Counted from the stretch's first letter, positions 47,072 to 59,450 are shown. The stretch is 64,000 nucleotides of DNA from Eulemur rufifrons (GCF_041146395.1 NC_090983.1:62441501-62505500), one strand, 5' to 3'. Notes: generated from the letters alone by a model not told the origin. Numbers and translations are program-made.

Positions 47072-48330
47072 TTATTATTTTTATTTTGTAACATTTTATT
47101 ATGAAGTAAAGCAGATTTATAGAAAATTACACAAATGTATAGCATTATGAGTTATTAGAAGACATATTTTATCTCTATACCTAGGTTAAGAAATACAACT
47201 CTATCACCTGCCCCAGGTGCTCTTTCCATACGCTTGAACCAATCTCAACCCCCTCCCTTCTCTGCCCTCAACATAATCATTACCATGACTTTAATATCAT
47301 GAATTACCAGAATTTATTTTTAGATTTATCATCCAACTGTGTATACTTAGACGCCATAGTTTATTTATCCTTGCTCATTCTTTTCAACTTAAAGGTGTTT
47401 AAATCTCTTTCAATCTATAGGTTCTCTCTCAGTCCTTGATTTTTCTTATAGTTTATTTGTACAAGTACTCAGGACATTTGACCTGTAGAGTTCCCACAAT
47501 CTACATTTCGCTGATTGCACCTCCAGGGGCAATGCAACATGATTCTTTGTCCTCTGTATTTCCTGCAAGTTGGCCAATAAATTCATAGACTGTATAGGCT
47601 TCATCCTTTGGCAAGACTACAGGTGGTGGTATTTTGTTTCTTTCCTCAGGAGGTACATATGTCTAGTTGCCTCTCTTTTGTGACGTTAACATTCATTTAT
47701 GCTCAATACTTAGATCCATTAATTTATTGGTCATTACAAACTTCTAGCATTTCTTTTTCATTTATTAATTGAAATAGTTTTATAAAGAGACTCCCCCTAT
47801 ACAGTTAGCCAGTTAGCCAGTGATAGAGTTCATATAGAAAAGTTTAAATAAATTGAAAGAATCAAAACTAAATGCTTATTTCTTTCTACTTATTTACCAG
47901 TTTTCATGATAAAATGAGTTGGTTTGCTATCATCCTTCAAAGACAAATTGGATTTTTAAAATATAATAATGAGCTCATAAATTTAAACATGAGAAGGGCT
48001 TCAATCATTTACAGTTATTCTCTTTGAAGCTCAAGTAGTCCCATTTTGGCACAGGAAACATCTTTACTTTGGCTCTTGAGTCCTTTTGACATGATCTAAC
48101 TAGTTGTTGCTAGCTTCTTCAATATCTGATATGACAAGATTTCTCAGGCTCATTTATACTATCCCTTCCCCAGACCTGGAATCAGTCTTTTCTTGAATAA
48201 GCCTTAGTTTCTTTTCGTGGGAAAGGGTATTTTAAGGCCACAACTTCAGTGCAAGGGATGCTCGTTGCTAGTGCATTGGTCATTGTCTCCGGACTTCTTC
48301 AACAAACAGCACTAAGAAGCACATCTGTAA
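47072..48330 (-). mobile_element. Ancient L1M 3' UTR (antisense), long
   Basis: From its T-rich left end the sequence follows a long antisense 3' UTR of old L1 subfamilies (L1ME/L1MD type). Diagnostic words are GTATTTCCTGCAAGTTGG, TTGGCAAGACTACAGGTGGTGG, CAGGAGGTACATATGTCTAGTTGCCTCTCTTTTGTGACG, TTCCCCAGACCTGGAATCAG and GATGCTCGTTGCTAGTGCATTGG. There is no ORF2 coding in this part. Confidence 0.7.
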
Positions 48331-49500
48331 AAATGAAATCCTCATGCATTTCTACTGATACTTCCAATTCATATTAGGACTCCAGGATTTACTATCATTA
48401 TTATTATTATTATTATTTAAGCTCTTCTTTATCTTCCACAGCAAAAATTCTAGCCCTGAAGGACCCAGAGGATGATAGAATTACAATCTGCAATTATTTA
48501 TTTACTTTATACTACATTACAGATGTATCAGACTCAGAATAACAATACTACTTATTCTATTTACAATATAATTGCTAGAAATGTTTATAAAACATTTTTC
48601 AGATATGATCTCTGTGGTCCCCCCATTTTCCAGGAATAGCATATCTCCTTTATCTAAGCGTGTTGCCTTTGTTGTCCCTTCTAACTTTCATTTAGTCTTA
48701 GTTCTATAAGTAAGCATATGTTTAATGATCACCACTGCACTTAACTCGACACCTTCTCTAGTCATTTGACTTGTTTGCTAGATTCCTTAAGAAGAGCTTA
48801 TGTGAACAATATTCCTTTAAATGAAGTTGGCCCTTCTGAATTCTTAGGAAGAGGTAGGGTTCAGGGTACCTTTTCGAACTACTCAAGCTCTTTTTTGTTG
48901 TTTTCTTAGGGGATCCAAAATATAAGGTGGCTTGCTTTCCAGGATTTCATGAAATTGTTCCCTTACTCCACTTTTATGCAGACCTCCTCTCTCCTTAATC
49001 TCTGTTGTCAATATCCAGTTGGATTTGACTCTCCTTCAATAGTTTTTCCTTAGTGCAGGGCCCTGACATGTCCGTTTTAAAAGCTATTCAGCCTAGACCG
49101 CTGGTGCCTCTTGTGCTCTGAAAACATACTAGGCTTGGATCTTCTGCACTACTGATTATTATACTTGGCAACACCACTTCCAGTTTCAGCAGCTGTTCTC
49201 AAGCTGGCCCACTGTGCCCCCCTAGTGAAAAGCTCTGGACTATTTTGAGATTCTCAGGACCATCAGATGCCCCATGACTTCCCTCTGCTTTCTCCTAAAG
49301 AGACTGAAATAACCCTGACAGTGGTTTGTGCTCAGAATCTTGCATTTTGGGGTTCATGTAACTATCTTGTTACCTACATTTGCTGCAAATGTTGTCCATA
49401 GGTTTTTGGTTTTGCTGTCATGTTAATCTGGCTATTTTCATGGGATTCAGAGACATTTGAAAACTATGCTGCTTCCATCACCATCCTTCCCAAATCCAAT
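48331..49500 (-). repeat. Possible continuation of the antisense L1M 3' UTR
   Basis: Similar composition and style (CCTTACTCCACTTTTATGCAGACC, GCCTAGACCGCTGGTGCC) continue to about 49.5 kb with an (ATT)n patch at 48393-48418. Individual consensus words are not certain. It may instead be unique sequence. Confidence 0.35.
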
Positions 49501-51064
49501 AACTGGTTATTATTGACTAGAGAAATAACAATACCCCAGTTAATAGCAAAAAGAAAATCAGTAGACTTACATAGATAACCCAGCCGAAGGACACCCAAAT
49601 TTCTTCCCTAGGAAAAACATGAGATTTTACTCCTTCAAACATCTTTAGTATCCAAAATGACTGGAAAGTAAAGATAGCTAGATTTAGTAAAACTCTTCTC
49701 CACTAATTAAGAAAATAATGACTTTAATAATTACAGGTTTCTTTTAACTCTGAGATAGCTGAGAGTTGTGGTCCAGGAAATTTCCTGGCTGGTAAGAATG
49801 CTTCCGTGTCCTATCTCCTCTTAATAATTTTGCCAAAGCGCGTCCTCCATTCCTGGGGAAACAGATTCCTGAAAAGAGCGTGAATCAATGATAGAGATTT
49901 GTGTCTAGTTATTCTCAGAGAGTATAACATCACATCATATTCCTGAATGAGGGGCGTAAAGAAACATAAGAGGCCAGACTCTCATGTGAGGATCACACAC
50001 ACATACACACGGACTCACACCCACACATACACACTCCCCCTCAGTGGGTTCTCTGGGTGTTTAATAAAACTGCAAAGGTATGTGAATGCCCACTGCCTCT
50101 CTGCCAGAGTAAAATAACCCTATTTAAAACTGAGCTCTTATGGTAGAGGAACAAATCTGTGTTCTGAGTTAATGTATTAATGATCTATTGTAGCTATCTT
50201 TCTCAATGATATCAGATGCCTTTTCTCCATTAGTTGTAAAATCCCAGCCCCCAATCTACAGAAAGAAGTTCATTATTTCCCAAGTTCTGAAGTGCTAATG
50301 AGAGTTCTTCATAATACTTATACTCTGTAAATTACTGAATGATAAGAGAGTTAAAACTGTGGTGATTAATTATAGCTCTTCAAGTATGTTTTCAGAATGA
50401 GAATATATATTATTAAAATATGCAGATACTTGCTAATAGCTAGACTTTAGACCTATGTAACACTTTTCTGTAAAGGACTTTTAAAACACTATCTTACTAG
50501 TCCTTATAGGCTTTATTTCATTAAATTATAAAATCATTGCACCATTCAAAATTATAACAACAATCGAATACTGTTTCTTCTACCCATAATATCTTAATTA
50601 ACTCCTTATTATCTGTCATCCCCTCTGAGATAGCAGTCAGTCTTCCTTTTTTTTTCTATAATTGTTAAGATGGGAAAGGTATAAAATTTGTATTCAGCTT
50701 ATATTGCCATGTATTTTTCAGAGAAGTGGAAATTGTCCCCATTCTTTAGGGCCATGAAATAAGATATGCTGTCTTCTTTTATAAGGTTTTTGTGTCATAT
50801 TTTATCACCCACATGTTCACTGGCTCATGCGCCTTGGCCAACTTTCTTCCTAAGAGATCTACTGCCAGTACATCCTGAAGAGTGCAGCCATCCACCACCT
50901 CCATCAGTGGTTTCGCTCTTCAACTATTCTGATTTGCAGCTGGATGTACGTGCTCGTGCTGTAACACATTGCACGTTGAAAACGACCTTCCACTGACAGG
51001 ATGCTGTTTGAACATGGACTAATTCTTCCATGTTAACTTACTTGTCTTTAATACTTCCTGAATG
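49501..51064. other. No recognised gene; palindrome and CA-rich patch
   Basis: It contains a perfect 16-bp palindrome at 49773-49788 and an imperfect CA-rich patch at 49996-50035. 50766-51000 is GC-richer with a 76-codon frame but no recognised domain. Confidence 0.45.
49773..49788. promoter_or_regulatory. Perfect palindrome with kappaB-like and ETS-like words
   Basis: CCAGGAAATTTCCTGG is identical to its reverse complement. Its core GGAAATTTCC fits the GGRRNNYYCC kappaB pattern, and each arm contains the ETS-like CAGGAAA. The sequence is certain; any binding is speculative. Confidence 0.3.
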
Positions 51065-51078
51065 TATGACGTTCTTCT
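51065..51078. repeat. Target-site duplication, left copy
   Basis: TATGACGTTCTTCT, one mismatch to 51518-51531. Confidence 0.9.
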
Positions 51079-51517
51079 TTTTTTTTCTTTTTTTTTATTT
51101 ATTCAGGATATTATGAGGGTACAAACATTTTGATTACATGTAATGCGTTTGACCCTCCCAAACCAGAGCTACCAGCATGTTCCACCCCAATACAGTGCGT
51201 TCTGCTTCCATTAGTTGTGGGTTTACTCCCCCCAGCCCCCCCCAACTGGCACCCAGTGAGTGTTACTACCATGTGAACACCTTAGTGTTGGTCGGTTAGT
51301 ACCAATTTGATGACGAGTACATTTGGTACATGTTTTTCCATCCTTGTGATACTTCACTTCGAAGGATGGGCTCAATCTCTATCCAGGATAGTATAAGAGG
51401 TGCTAGATCACCATTGTTTTTTGTAGTTGAGTAGTATTCCATGGTATACATATACCATCTTTTATTAACTCACTCATGTATTGATGGGCACTTGGGTTGT
51501 TTCCACATCTTTGTGAT
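51079..51517 (-). mobile_element. Lemur-type L1, 5'-truncated (antisense)
   Basis: On the minus strand the element covers the end of ORF2 (SNWY then TAA), a 3' UTR with a G-rich run (complement of 51229-51243) and GTACCCTCATAATATCC, and an A tail interrupted by AAAG. Flanking copies TATGACGTTCTTCT (51065-51078) and TATGACATTCTTCT (51518-51531) differ at one base, a CpG-to-CA-type change. Confidence 0.94.
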
Positions 51518-51531
51518 TATGACATTCTTCT
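51518..51531. repeat. Target-site duplication, right copy
   Basis: TATGACATTCTTCT, abutting the truncated 5' end of the minus-strand L1. Confidence 0.9.
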
Positions 51532-51705
51532 GATGTGTGATAAAAACTAGTCTGGAGAAAACACAAATCTCATGCTATACGTGAAAACTATTGAATTAAC
51601 CTTATTCACTGTACTCATCTTGAAAATTTAGCCACTTTCTTTTTTTAAAAATACTTATTATCTTCCAGGCCATTTCTAGGTACATGCGTGTGGGCTGTGG
51701 TCATT

Positions 51706-51745
51706 TGTGTGTGTGTATGTGTGTGTGTGTGAGTGTGAGTGTGTG
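51706..51745. repeat. Interrupted (TG)n microsatellite
   Basis: TG repeats broken by TATG and GAGTG units. Confidence 0.95.
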
Positions 51746-52228
51746 GTCAATTTACACAAGAGCTCCTTTAAAATGAAGAATCAGTTTTAAGCCAATGAAC
51801 TCAATGAAGTGTTTTTCAATGAGCTATTTTAACAAGTAAAAGAACCCTATCAAACAAGTTCGTAGAGATAAACTATATAGAGAATCCCTTCCTCCAAAAA
51901 TATCCTTTGCCCATTTATTTATTCAGCATACTTATGTGGACTATTCAGCATTCTTATCTATGTAGATATAATCCAAATCTGATCATTTACCTTTTGACAA
52001 ACTAAATAATTGACCATGCAGTTTTTCCTTCATTTATTTATTTAGTTCTTTCCTCTGGATTATTTAAAAGTTTTCATTGAAATGCCAGCACTCTCTTCTT
52101 CATGTCTGTCTTTCTCTTTCACACTTTCTCTTGCTGAATAACTCACAGTATACTGGCCACCTTATGGTGTTTACTTTTATTGGATTACATTTACTTTAAA
52201 GTGGCTTCTAAGGTTTCCCACATGGCCA
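51746..52228. other. No recognised feature
   Basis: AT-rich sequence between two L1 insertions. Confidence 0.5.
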
Positions 52229-52238
52229 CCCAATTCTT

Positions 52239-53016
52239 TTTTTTTTTAATTTATTTCAGCATATTATGCAGGTTACGTATATTGCCCTTGCCCCACCTGC
52301 GTCAGAGCTTCAAGTGTGTCCATCCCTGAAATAGTGCGTACCCATTAGGTGTGTACATACCCTTCCCCTCCTCCCGCCTCCCATCTGCCTGACACATGAT
52401 TAATGTTATTACTCTATGTGCACTTAAGTGTTGATCAGTTAATACCAATTTGATGGTGAGTACATGTGTTGCTTGTTTTTCCATTCTTGGGATACTTCAC
52501 TTAGTAGAATGGGCTCTAGCTCTATCCAGAATAATGCAAGAGGTGCTAGATCACCATTGTTTTTTGTGGCTGAGTAGAACTCCATGGTATACATATACCA
52601 TATTTTCTTAATCCACACATGTATTGATGGGCACTTGGGTTGTTTCCACATCTTTGCAATTGTGAATTGTGCTGCTATAAACATTCTAGTGTAGATGTCT
52701 ATTTTATAGAATGTCTTTTTTTCCTTTGAGTAGATGCCCAGTAATGGCATTGCTGGATCAAATGGTAGTTCTACTTGTAGCTCTTTGAGGTGTCTCCATA
52801 TTACTTTCACAGAGGTTGCACTAGTTTGCAGTCCCACCAGCAGTGTATTCATGTGTTCCTATCTCTCCACATCCACACCATTTATTGTTTTGCGATTTTT
52901 TGATAAAAGCCATTCTCACTGGAGATAAGTGACATCTCATTGTGGTTTTGATTTGCATTTCCCTGATGATTAGAGATGTTGAGCATTTTTTCATACGTTT
53001 GTTAGCCATTAAGCCC
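52239..53016 (-). mobile_element. Lemur-type L1, 5'-truncated (antisense)
   Basis: About 775 bp in the same orientation and of the same family as 51079-51517, but extending further upstream into ORF2. The 3' UTR (complement of about 52250-52430) carries ATATGCTGAAAT and a G/GGA-rich run. Flanking copies of CCCAATTCTT (52229-52238 and 53017-53026) mark the insertion. The 3' end is more complete than in the 51079 copy. Confidence 0.95.
52439..53009 (-). pseudogene. L1 ORF2 C-terminal remnant
   Basis: Two overlapping minus-strand frames together encode the C-terminal part of L1 ORF2, the endonuclease/reverse transcriptase: 52821 upward with [19 protein letters not shown], and 52439-52852 with PAMPLLGIYSKEKKTF, then the Cys-poor terminal region ending SNWY and TAA. 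A frameshift between about 52821 and 52852 separates them. The endonuclease and reverse transcriptase domains are missing through 5' truncation, so it cannot mobilise anything. Confidence 0.9.
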
Positions 53017-53026
53017 CCCAATTCTT

Positions 53027-55375
53027 GAACATCAATATTTGTTTTCTTTTCCAATGATTGAAAATAAAGCACAAATGTGAACTTTTCTCAACCCTTATCA
53101 GCTCACCTTAAGAACTGGTTTTGTGCTGTGCAGTGTTGTGCCAGCATATACTACAAATATCAATAAAGGAAAAAAACCAAATTATCTAGAGACTCCCTTT
53201 TACCTACTGGATTTGTCAGTAGAAAAATATAACACAGACTTGCTGTCACACAGACTTTTCAAATTTAGTATACTATCTTTTTATTAAAGTACTCAAACAC
53301 TTTAACTGACATTTCAGACACAGAAGTGTGTATGTGTGTGTGTGTGCACATGTGAATGTGTGTTTATACCACAAGATTTTGTTTAGAGAAGTCTGACATG
53401 GATTCTCAGATCTACAATTCATTGATTAAGAAATCTAATGTTGTTTGCATACACATGAATTTCCCTTAGACAATACCAATATCATGGTCTTAATGATAAG
53501 TAGATGCAGACTATCATATTTGCAGAACTAATCACAATTGATCATGTCATGGTTCCAATAGGTCAGCAGCCATAGAAATCATAGGGAAAAAAAATGTGAG
53601 TTTTTTCTTCAAGCTATCAAATCTATTATCAGATCTTAGCCTCAGGGATATTGGTATTTGATGTCTTCCTCAAAGTCCAGATTGTTTCACAATCTTTCAG
53701 ATGACTGGTAGCCTCATTTTTAAATTAATTTGTAGAAAAAGTAATAGAATGACCATATTTGACTTGAAAAAATCTGATATTATCTACCAAATTAATAGGT
53801 ATTTTTGGAGGCACTTATCAAATTATGCAGGTAGTCTTGGTTTGCTATTCAATTTAGGAGTAGGTTAAAGAAATGTAGGATCCAGGAACAGTTTTTAGCC
53901 TTATTGCAATGGAATTTTAAAATGTGCCTCAAATATATATTGAAAATACACTCTCCAAGCCTGTTGTTTGCATGTGTAGCTATGACCTAACTGGTCATAT
54001 TACTCATGAACTTACAATAATGGACTGACTACAGTTATAAAAGAGTTATATAAAATATTTATTTTCCCATAATTCATAATTTTTAAGAGTTTGCTACTGT
54101 AAACATTTTCATGAAAGAATGGAGTTTGTGGGAATCACTCTTAGTCCACCTGCTAAACAATGTCTCTTTGATCAGTTCTCAAATTGAGTTTATAGGTAAA
54201 ACTTCACTTAAATAAAGTTCTCCACAGGTTAGAAAAAAAGTTTAACTATTGGCCTAGAGCAATAACAAACAACATATAAAAGTTAAAAAAAAAAATAAGG
54301 TGGAGGCTAGGAAGTTAAATTATAACAATGGTCCTAGAAAAATAAAATAATTCAAAACAATCCAGAGGAAACCTCCACTCTACCTTCTCTATAAATTTGA
54401 CATATCAGCATGCTTTCTGTCATAGATAAGATGTATTCCTTTAATCCCAAATTTAATCTTTAGAGAGATTTAGTATCTGTTTGATGGTGGTGGTGTTGAA
54501 TTTAATAGTCCATCTCTATCATTCATGGGTAGAAATAACCCTACTGAGTGAAATCTGTGGCCAGAAAGCAGGAAAATCCCCCTGTATCTTTGTTAGCAAT
54601 GAGAAATAGGAGAAAAGATAATTGGAATTGACCTGTTGTCTACCTAACAGAAATGCAAACAGCCAACTAGGAAATTCTAGCAAATGAGACAGTGCTGAAG
54701 AGGGAATATGCAATAGGCTTCCTCTACAGAAATCAAAAGTGTACTTCCCTTGTGTAAGTTTTCTCTCTCTAAATAATGGTGTGGTTAGCATGCCAATTAT
54801 TTGAGAAGATAATATTTACCAAGTTCTGTTGTATAACATTGCTTCCCTTCCACCTCTTCCTCCTTGTTGAATTCCTAAGATGCTTAGAGAAGTCAAAGTT
54901 CCTTCATAGAACCGTTACTCATGAATAAGGTAGCAACATTACCTTCCTTATACTCCTTATCCTCCCCATCCTCTTCAGGTATTTTTTATCTAAAAGCCAT
55001 GCTGAAATATTTATGCATTTCCTCTATAAAATAGGAGTTCTAGAAATCATTTAATTTTAGATTAAATAGTGCATCTACAATCCTAGAAAAATGCATGATG
55101 GATAAAACCAGTGTTTCCTTTACTTGAATCAATAAGGCCCTAAAATACAGTAAATACATTTTAACAGGAAACTATCTAAGCAGATTTAACTGACCCTTGC
55201 ATGTCATGGTTCTTGAATTGAATTTACTTATACTAGGCATTATGTTTGTTTATTCAGTAGAAAATATGTTTTTAACATTCCTGTGCTACTAAGAGAAAAG
55301 TACAAATAACCATAATAATTAAATTTAATACAACAATTAAGTATTTTATTCAGTGTTTAGTTTTGCAAGAATATA
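53027..55375. other. No recognised gene
   Basis: A (TG)n patch with interruptions lies at 53325-53365. The remainder is AT-rich and unclassified. The 90-codon minus-strand frame at 54519-54791 is unsupported. Confidence 0.5.
53325..53365. repeat. Interrupted (TG)n microsatellite
   Basis: GTGTGTATGTGTGTGTGTGTG, then CACATGTGAATGTGTGTTT. Confidence 0.93.
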
Positions 55376-55575
55376 ATAATAGATACTATTTATTGAAAAT
55401 GAACTATGTGCCAGACACTGACTTGGGTAATTGGGAACATTACTGCCTTTCTGTAATACTAAGATTTATAACTCTGGCAAGATAGGAGGAAATATGCTCC
55501 TTTGGTAAGTAAGAATATGAGGCTCAAAAAATACCCAACTAATAAGAAACAGAAAAGTGATTCAATCCACATGAT
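55376..55575 (-). repeat. MIR-type SINE (antisense)
   Basis: ATACTATTTATTGAAAATGAACTATGTGCCAGACACTG and, after a gap, GAATATGAGGCTC, AATACCCAACTAATAAG and GTGATTCAATCCAC match antisense MIR order. Confidence 0.65.
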
Positions 55576-55683
55576 TCTTACCTCATATGTTGGCTCTTTG
55601 CACTGTAACAGTTTATAAAACTTTAGGAGATAAGACACATACGCACCCACCTGTTCAATGACAGTGAACCATAACATATCATT

Positions 55684-55696
55684 AAAAAGCAGTGTA
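55684..55696. repeat. Target-site duplication, left copy (inverted L1)
   Basis: AAAAAGCAGTGTA, identical to 57956-57968. Confidence 0.9.
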
Positions 55697-57955
55697 CTAT
55701 AAATAATATGCAGTCCCACTAGTAGTGTATAAGCATTCCTTTCTCTCCGTGTCCACACCAGCATCTGTTGTTTTTTGACTTTTTAATGATGACCATTCTG
55801 ACAGGAGTAAGGTGTTTTCTCACTGTGGTTCTGATTTGCATTTCCCTGATGATTAGTGATGTTGAATATTTCTTTATTTGTTTGTTGGCCATTTGTTTAT
55901 CTTCTTTTAAAAACTTCTGTTTATGGTTTTTGTCCACTTTTTAGTGGGGTTGTTTGTTTTTTTTCCTGCTGATTTATTTGAGTTCTTTCTAGATTCTGGA
56001 TATTAGCCTTTTATCAGATATACAGTTTGTGAATACTTTTCCCATTCTGTAGGTTGTCTATTTATTCTGTTGATTATTTCTTTTGCTGTGCAGAAGCTTT
56101 TTAATTTAATCAAGTCACAATTATTTACTGTTGTTGTTGCTGTATTTGCCTTTGGGTTCTTAATCATAAGGTCTTTGCCTGGGCCAATGTCTAAACAGTT
56201 TTTCCTACATTTTCTTCTAGCATTTTCATGGTTTCATGCCTGAAAGTTAAGTCTTTTATCCATCTTGAATTAATTTTTGTATATGGTGAGAGATAGGGGT
56301 CCTGTTCCATTCTTGTGCATGTGGCTATCCAGTTTCCCAGCACCATTTATTGAATAGAGCTTCTTTCCCCCAGTGTATGTTGTTGTCTGCTTTGTCAAAT
56401 ATCAGCTGGTTGTAGGTAGATGGTTTTGTATCTGGATTCTCTATTCTGTTTCATTGATCTATGTCTCTACTTTTGTACCACTACCATGCTTTTTTGGTTA
56501 CTCTAGCCTTGTAATATAATTTAATGTCTGGTAATGTGATGACTTCAGGTTTGTTCTTTTTGCTTGAGATTGCTTTGGCTATTCAGGTTCTTTTTTGGTT
56601 CCAAATGAAGCATAGAATTGTTTTTTATAGACCTGTGAAATATGACATTGGTCTTTTGATGGAGATCACATTGAATCTGTAGATCACTTTGCGCAGTATG
56701 GACATTTTAACAATGTTGATTCTACGCATCCACGAGCATGTGATATTTTTCCATTTGCTTGTGTCATCTGTGATTTCTTTCCTCAGTGTTCCATAGTTCT
56801 TCTTGTAGTGATCTTTCACCTCCTTGGTTAAGTATATTCCTAAATATTTTATTTTCTTTGTAGCTGTCATGGCTGGTATTGAGTCTTTGATTTTACTCTC
56901 AGCTTGTTGTTAGTATATAGAAATGTTTTTTATTGATTTGCATACATTGATTTTGTAACATGAGACCTTGCTGAATTTATTTATCAATTCCAGGAGTCTT
57001 TTGGTGGAGTCGTTGCAATTTTCTAGATACAGAATCATATCATCAGGAAAAAGTGATGGTTTGACTTCTTTCATGATTTGCATACACTTTCTTTCTCTTG
57101 CCTAATTGCTCTGGCTAGGACTTTCAGTACTATGTTGAATAGAAGTGATGATAGTGGAGACCCTTATCTTGTTCTAGTTCTTAGGGGGAATGATTTCAAC
57201 TTTTCCCCATGATGTCGGCTGCAGGTTTGTCATTTATGGCTTTTATAATTTTACAGTATTCCTTCTATGCCTAGTTTGTTGATGGTTTTTATCATGAAAG
57301 GGTGCTGGATTTTGTTGGATGTTTTTTCTGCATCTATTGAGATGATCATATGGTCTTTGTTTTTCCTCCTGTTTACGTGGTGAATCATGTTTAGTACAAC
57401 CTCTACAGAAAACAGTGTGGAGATTCCTTAAAGAAATAACTGTTGACTTACCATTGAACCCAACAATTGCACTACTGAGTATCTACCCAAAGGAAAATGA
57501 GTCATTTTGTGAAAAGGACATTTACACTCAAATGTTTATTGCAGCACAATTCACAATTGCAAAGATGTGTCAACCTAAGTGCTGATCAATTCATGAGTGG
57601 ATTAAGAAAATTGTGATACACACACACACACCATAGACTACTACTTAACCGTAAAAATAAATGAAAAAAAAATGTTTTTTGCAGCAACTTGAATGGAACT
57701 GGAGACAATTATCCTAAATGAAGCATCTTAGGAATGGAAAAACAAATACCACATGTACTATCTAATAATTTGGAATTAATTGATAGGCACAGGGAGATTT
57801 AAAAGTCATTAGAATTCAAGAAGTGGGAAGGAGTAAAAACCTACCTATTTGGTACAACGAACACTACTGAGTGATGGGCACACTAAAAGCACTGGCTTAA
57901 GCATTTTAAAAGATATTCATATAACAAAAACCCATTTAATAGTCTTAAACTTTAA
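55697..57955. mobile_element. L1 with 5' inversion (twin-priming structure)
   Basis: Two L1 segments lie head to head inside one target-site duplication. The left segment (about 55709-57390) is antisense ORF2, from the reverse-transcriptase domain through the C-terminal region. The right segment (57391-57955) is sense and continues ORF2 from TTAGTACAACCTCTAC through ORF2's end and a short 3' UTR to an A-rich end. In an intact L1 the word TGGGACTGCA is followed by AATTAGTACAACC. The inner edges of the two segments therefore meet within a few bases, with almost nothing lost. Up to 12 bases at 55697-55708 do not fit L1 and may be filler. The family looks like L1PB/L1MA. Confidence 0.93.
55719..57390 (-). 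pseudogene. L1 ORF2 remnant: reverse transcriptase to C-terminus (inverted segment)
   Basis: Read on the minus strand, the remnant starts near the RT motif A (HMIISIDAEK-like, about 57330-57360). It keeps the two catalytic Asp codons of the FADD-type box (complement of 57039-57044, here F-P-D-D), then [15 protein letters not shown] and [18 protein letters not shown] in 56625-56870. It ends in [11 protein letters not shown] at 55719-55937. Frameshifts and stops split it into frames of fewer than 90 codons. The endonuclease domain and the start of the RT are missing. Confidence 0.9.
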
Positions 57956-57968
57956 AAAAAGCAGTGTA
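57956..57968. repeat. Target-site duplication, right copy (inverted L1)
   Basis: AAAAAGCAGTGTA, following TTAAACTTTAA; the A run is shared between tail and duplication. Confidence 0.9.
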
Positions 57969-59450
57969 GACAGCAGAGACCAAAAAAAGGAAAAAAGGGT
58001 GGAGAGAAGAGAGATTAGTACTTCAAGCGATAATGACATAGAAGCAGAAAATTATATTAAAAATACCTATACCATAACGATTTCTATGCAGACTTGAGTG
58101 TAGGAGTCATTGAGTGGTTTGAATCTGGGATAAAGTTCAGTGTAAAGTCCAGGTACATAGAATTATATACACACCTTGGCAGCAGATTTCAAAATTATGA
58201 TTTCTGATTAGACAAAAAGAGACCATTGTGTTCTCATGTACCAGCCGTATGATTGCAAATCTTAGACTTTTATGTTCCCTGTTTTTTGAAGATATGAATC
58301 TCCAAATGCAGCCTCTAGTCCCAACTGGGAGTGACACAGGAGCATTCTAGACCTGATGCACAACTGTGTAATTTGGAGGAAGTGTCAGTAGAACTTTATT
58401 AGTGAAAAACTGGCATCCATGAATCTGTCTCCTAAACCCAAGTTTGACAAAAGCAAATGAACATATGTTCAGGAATAAATAAAACAGGAAACAGTTTGTG
58501 TTTATTCCTGAGGTGACTCCATCCACGTTGTTTGAAATTCTTAACAGCAAAAGGATGAATTAAACTGGATTATTTGATATATCACAATTCCATTAGAAAA
58601 AATGTGAATTGACTTTAAATGGAATGTCTTAAATAGAGTTAGCCCTATATTCTTATGTATGTAATGAAAATAGCTTGATTGGAACTGTAATCTTCCTAAT
58701 TGCTTAGTTTTTATTTCATTCTCAAAACTTTAATATTGGTCTTATATATTATAAATTATCACTGGTAAATTTGCTTTTTAATTGTTCCCTCATGCAGTGA
58801 AATATGCTTTAATTAAAAATTTTTTGATGAAATGCTTGCTAAAAGTAATTTGGGATTGTGCATACACGTTGTTTTTATTTATGAGAAAGGCTCCTGGGCC
58901 ATTTTACTAGAAACTCATCTTTTGAATGTTATCTTGTAAGACAAAACTAGTCTAGTGATGTTCACACAGCAAAAAGCTATAACTTAGATTAAGTATTCTT
59001 TATCTTGACCCATGGCTTAGCTCTCAAAATAATCTTTACTAGTGGTGTGCTGGTAAATAATTGGTAAGCAGTTTTCTAGTGGGTAGGGGGATTTCAGATT
59101 TGCAGCATTTGCCAATTTTGTGGTATAAATATTAATATTTTCAACATAGCTGATCTCAAGCTACCAATGTCACATTGAGTGAAAAGCTGGGAAAAAATGC
59201 ACAGTCATACATCTTATTTTCTGTTAAGGTATTTTTATAGTACAGGTTCAGTAGCCAAAAATAACCTGAAGAGCATAGATTAAAAAAAAAATAAAAAGTG
59301 TCGTAAAGTAATCAGGAAGTGTATGTTTTGCATATTTGTTATCTTTGTTTTTAATATAATCTATTTAATCATAAATGTCTATAATTTAATTATCATTAAT
59401 AGTTATGTTTAACCACTATCTCACCAAAGTCTTGAAAATTCATTCTTCAC

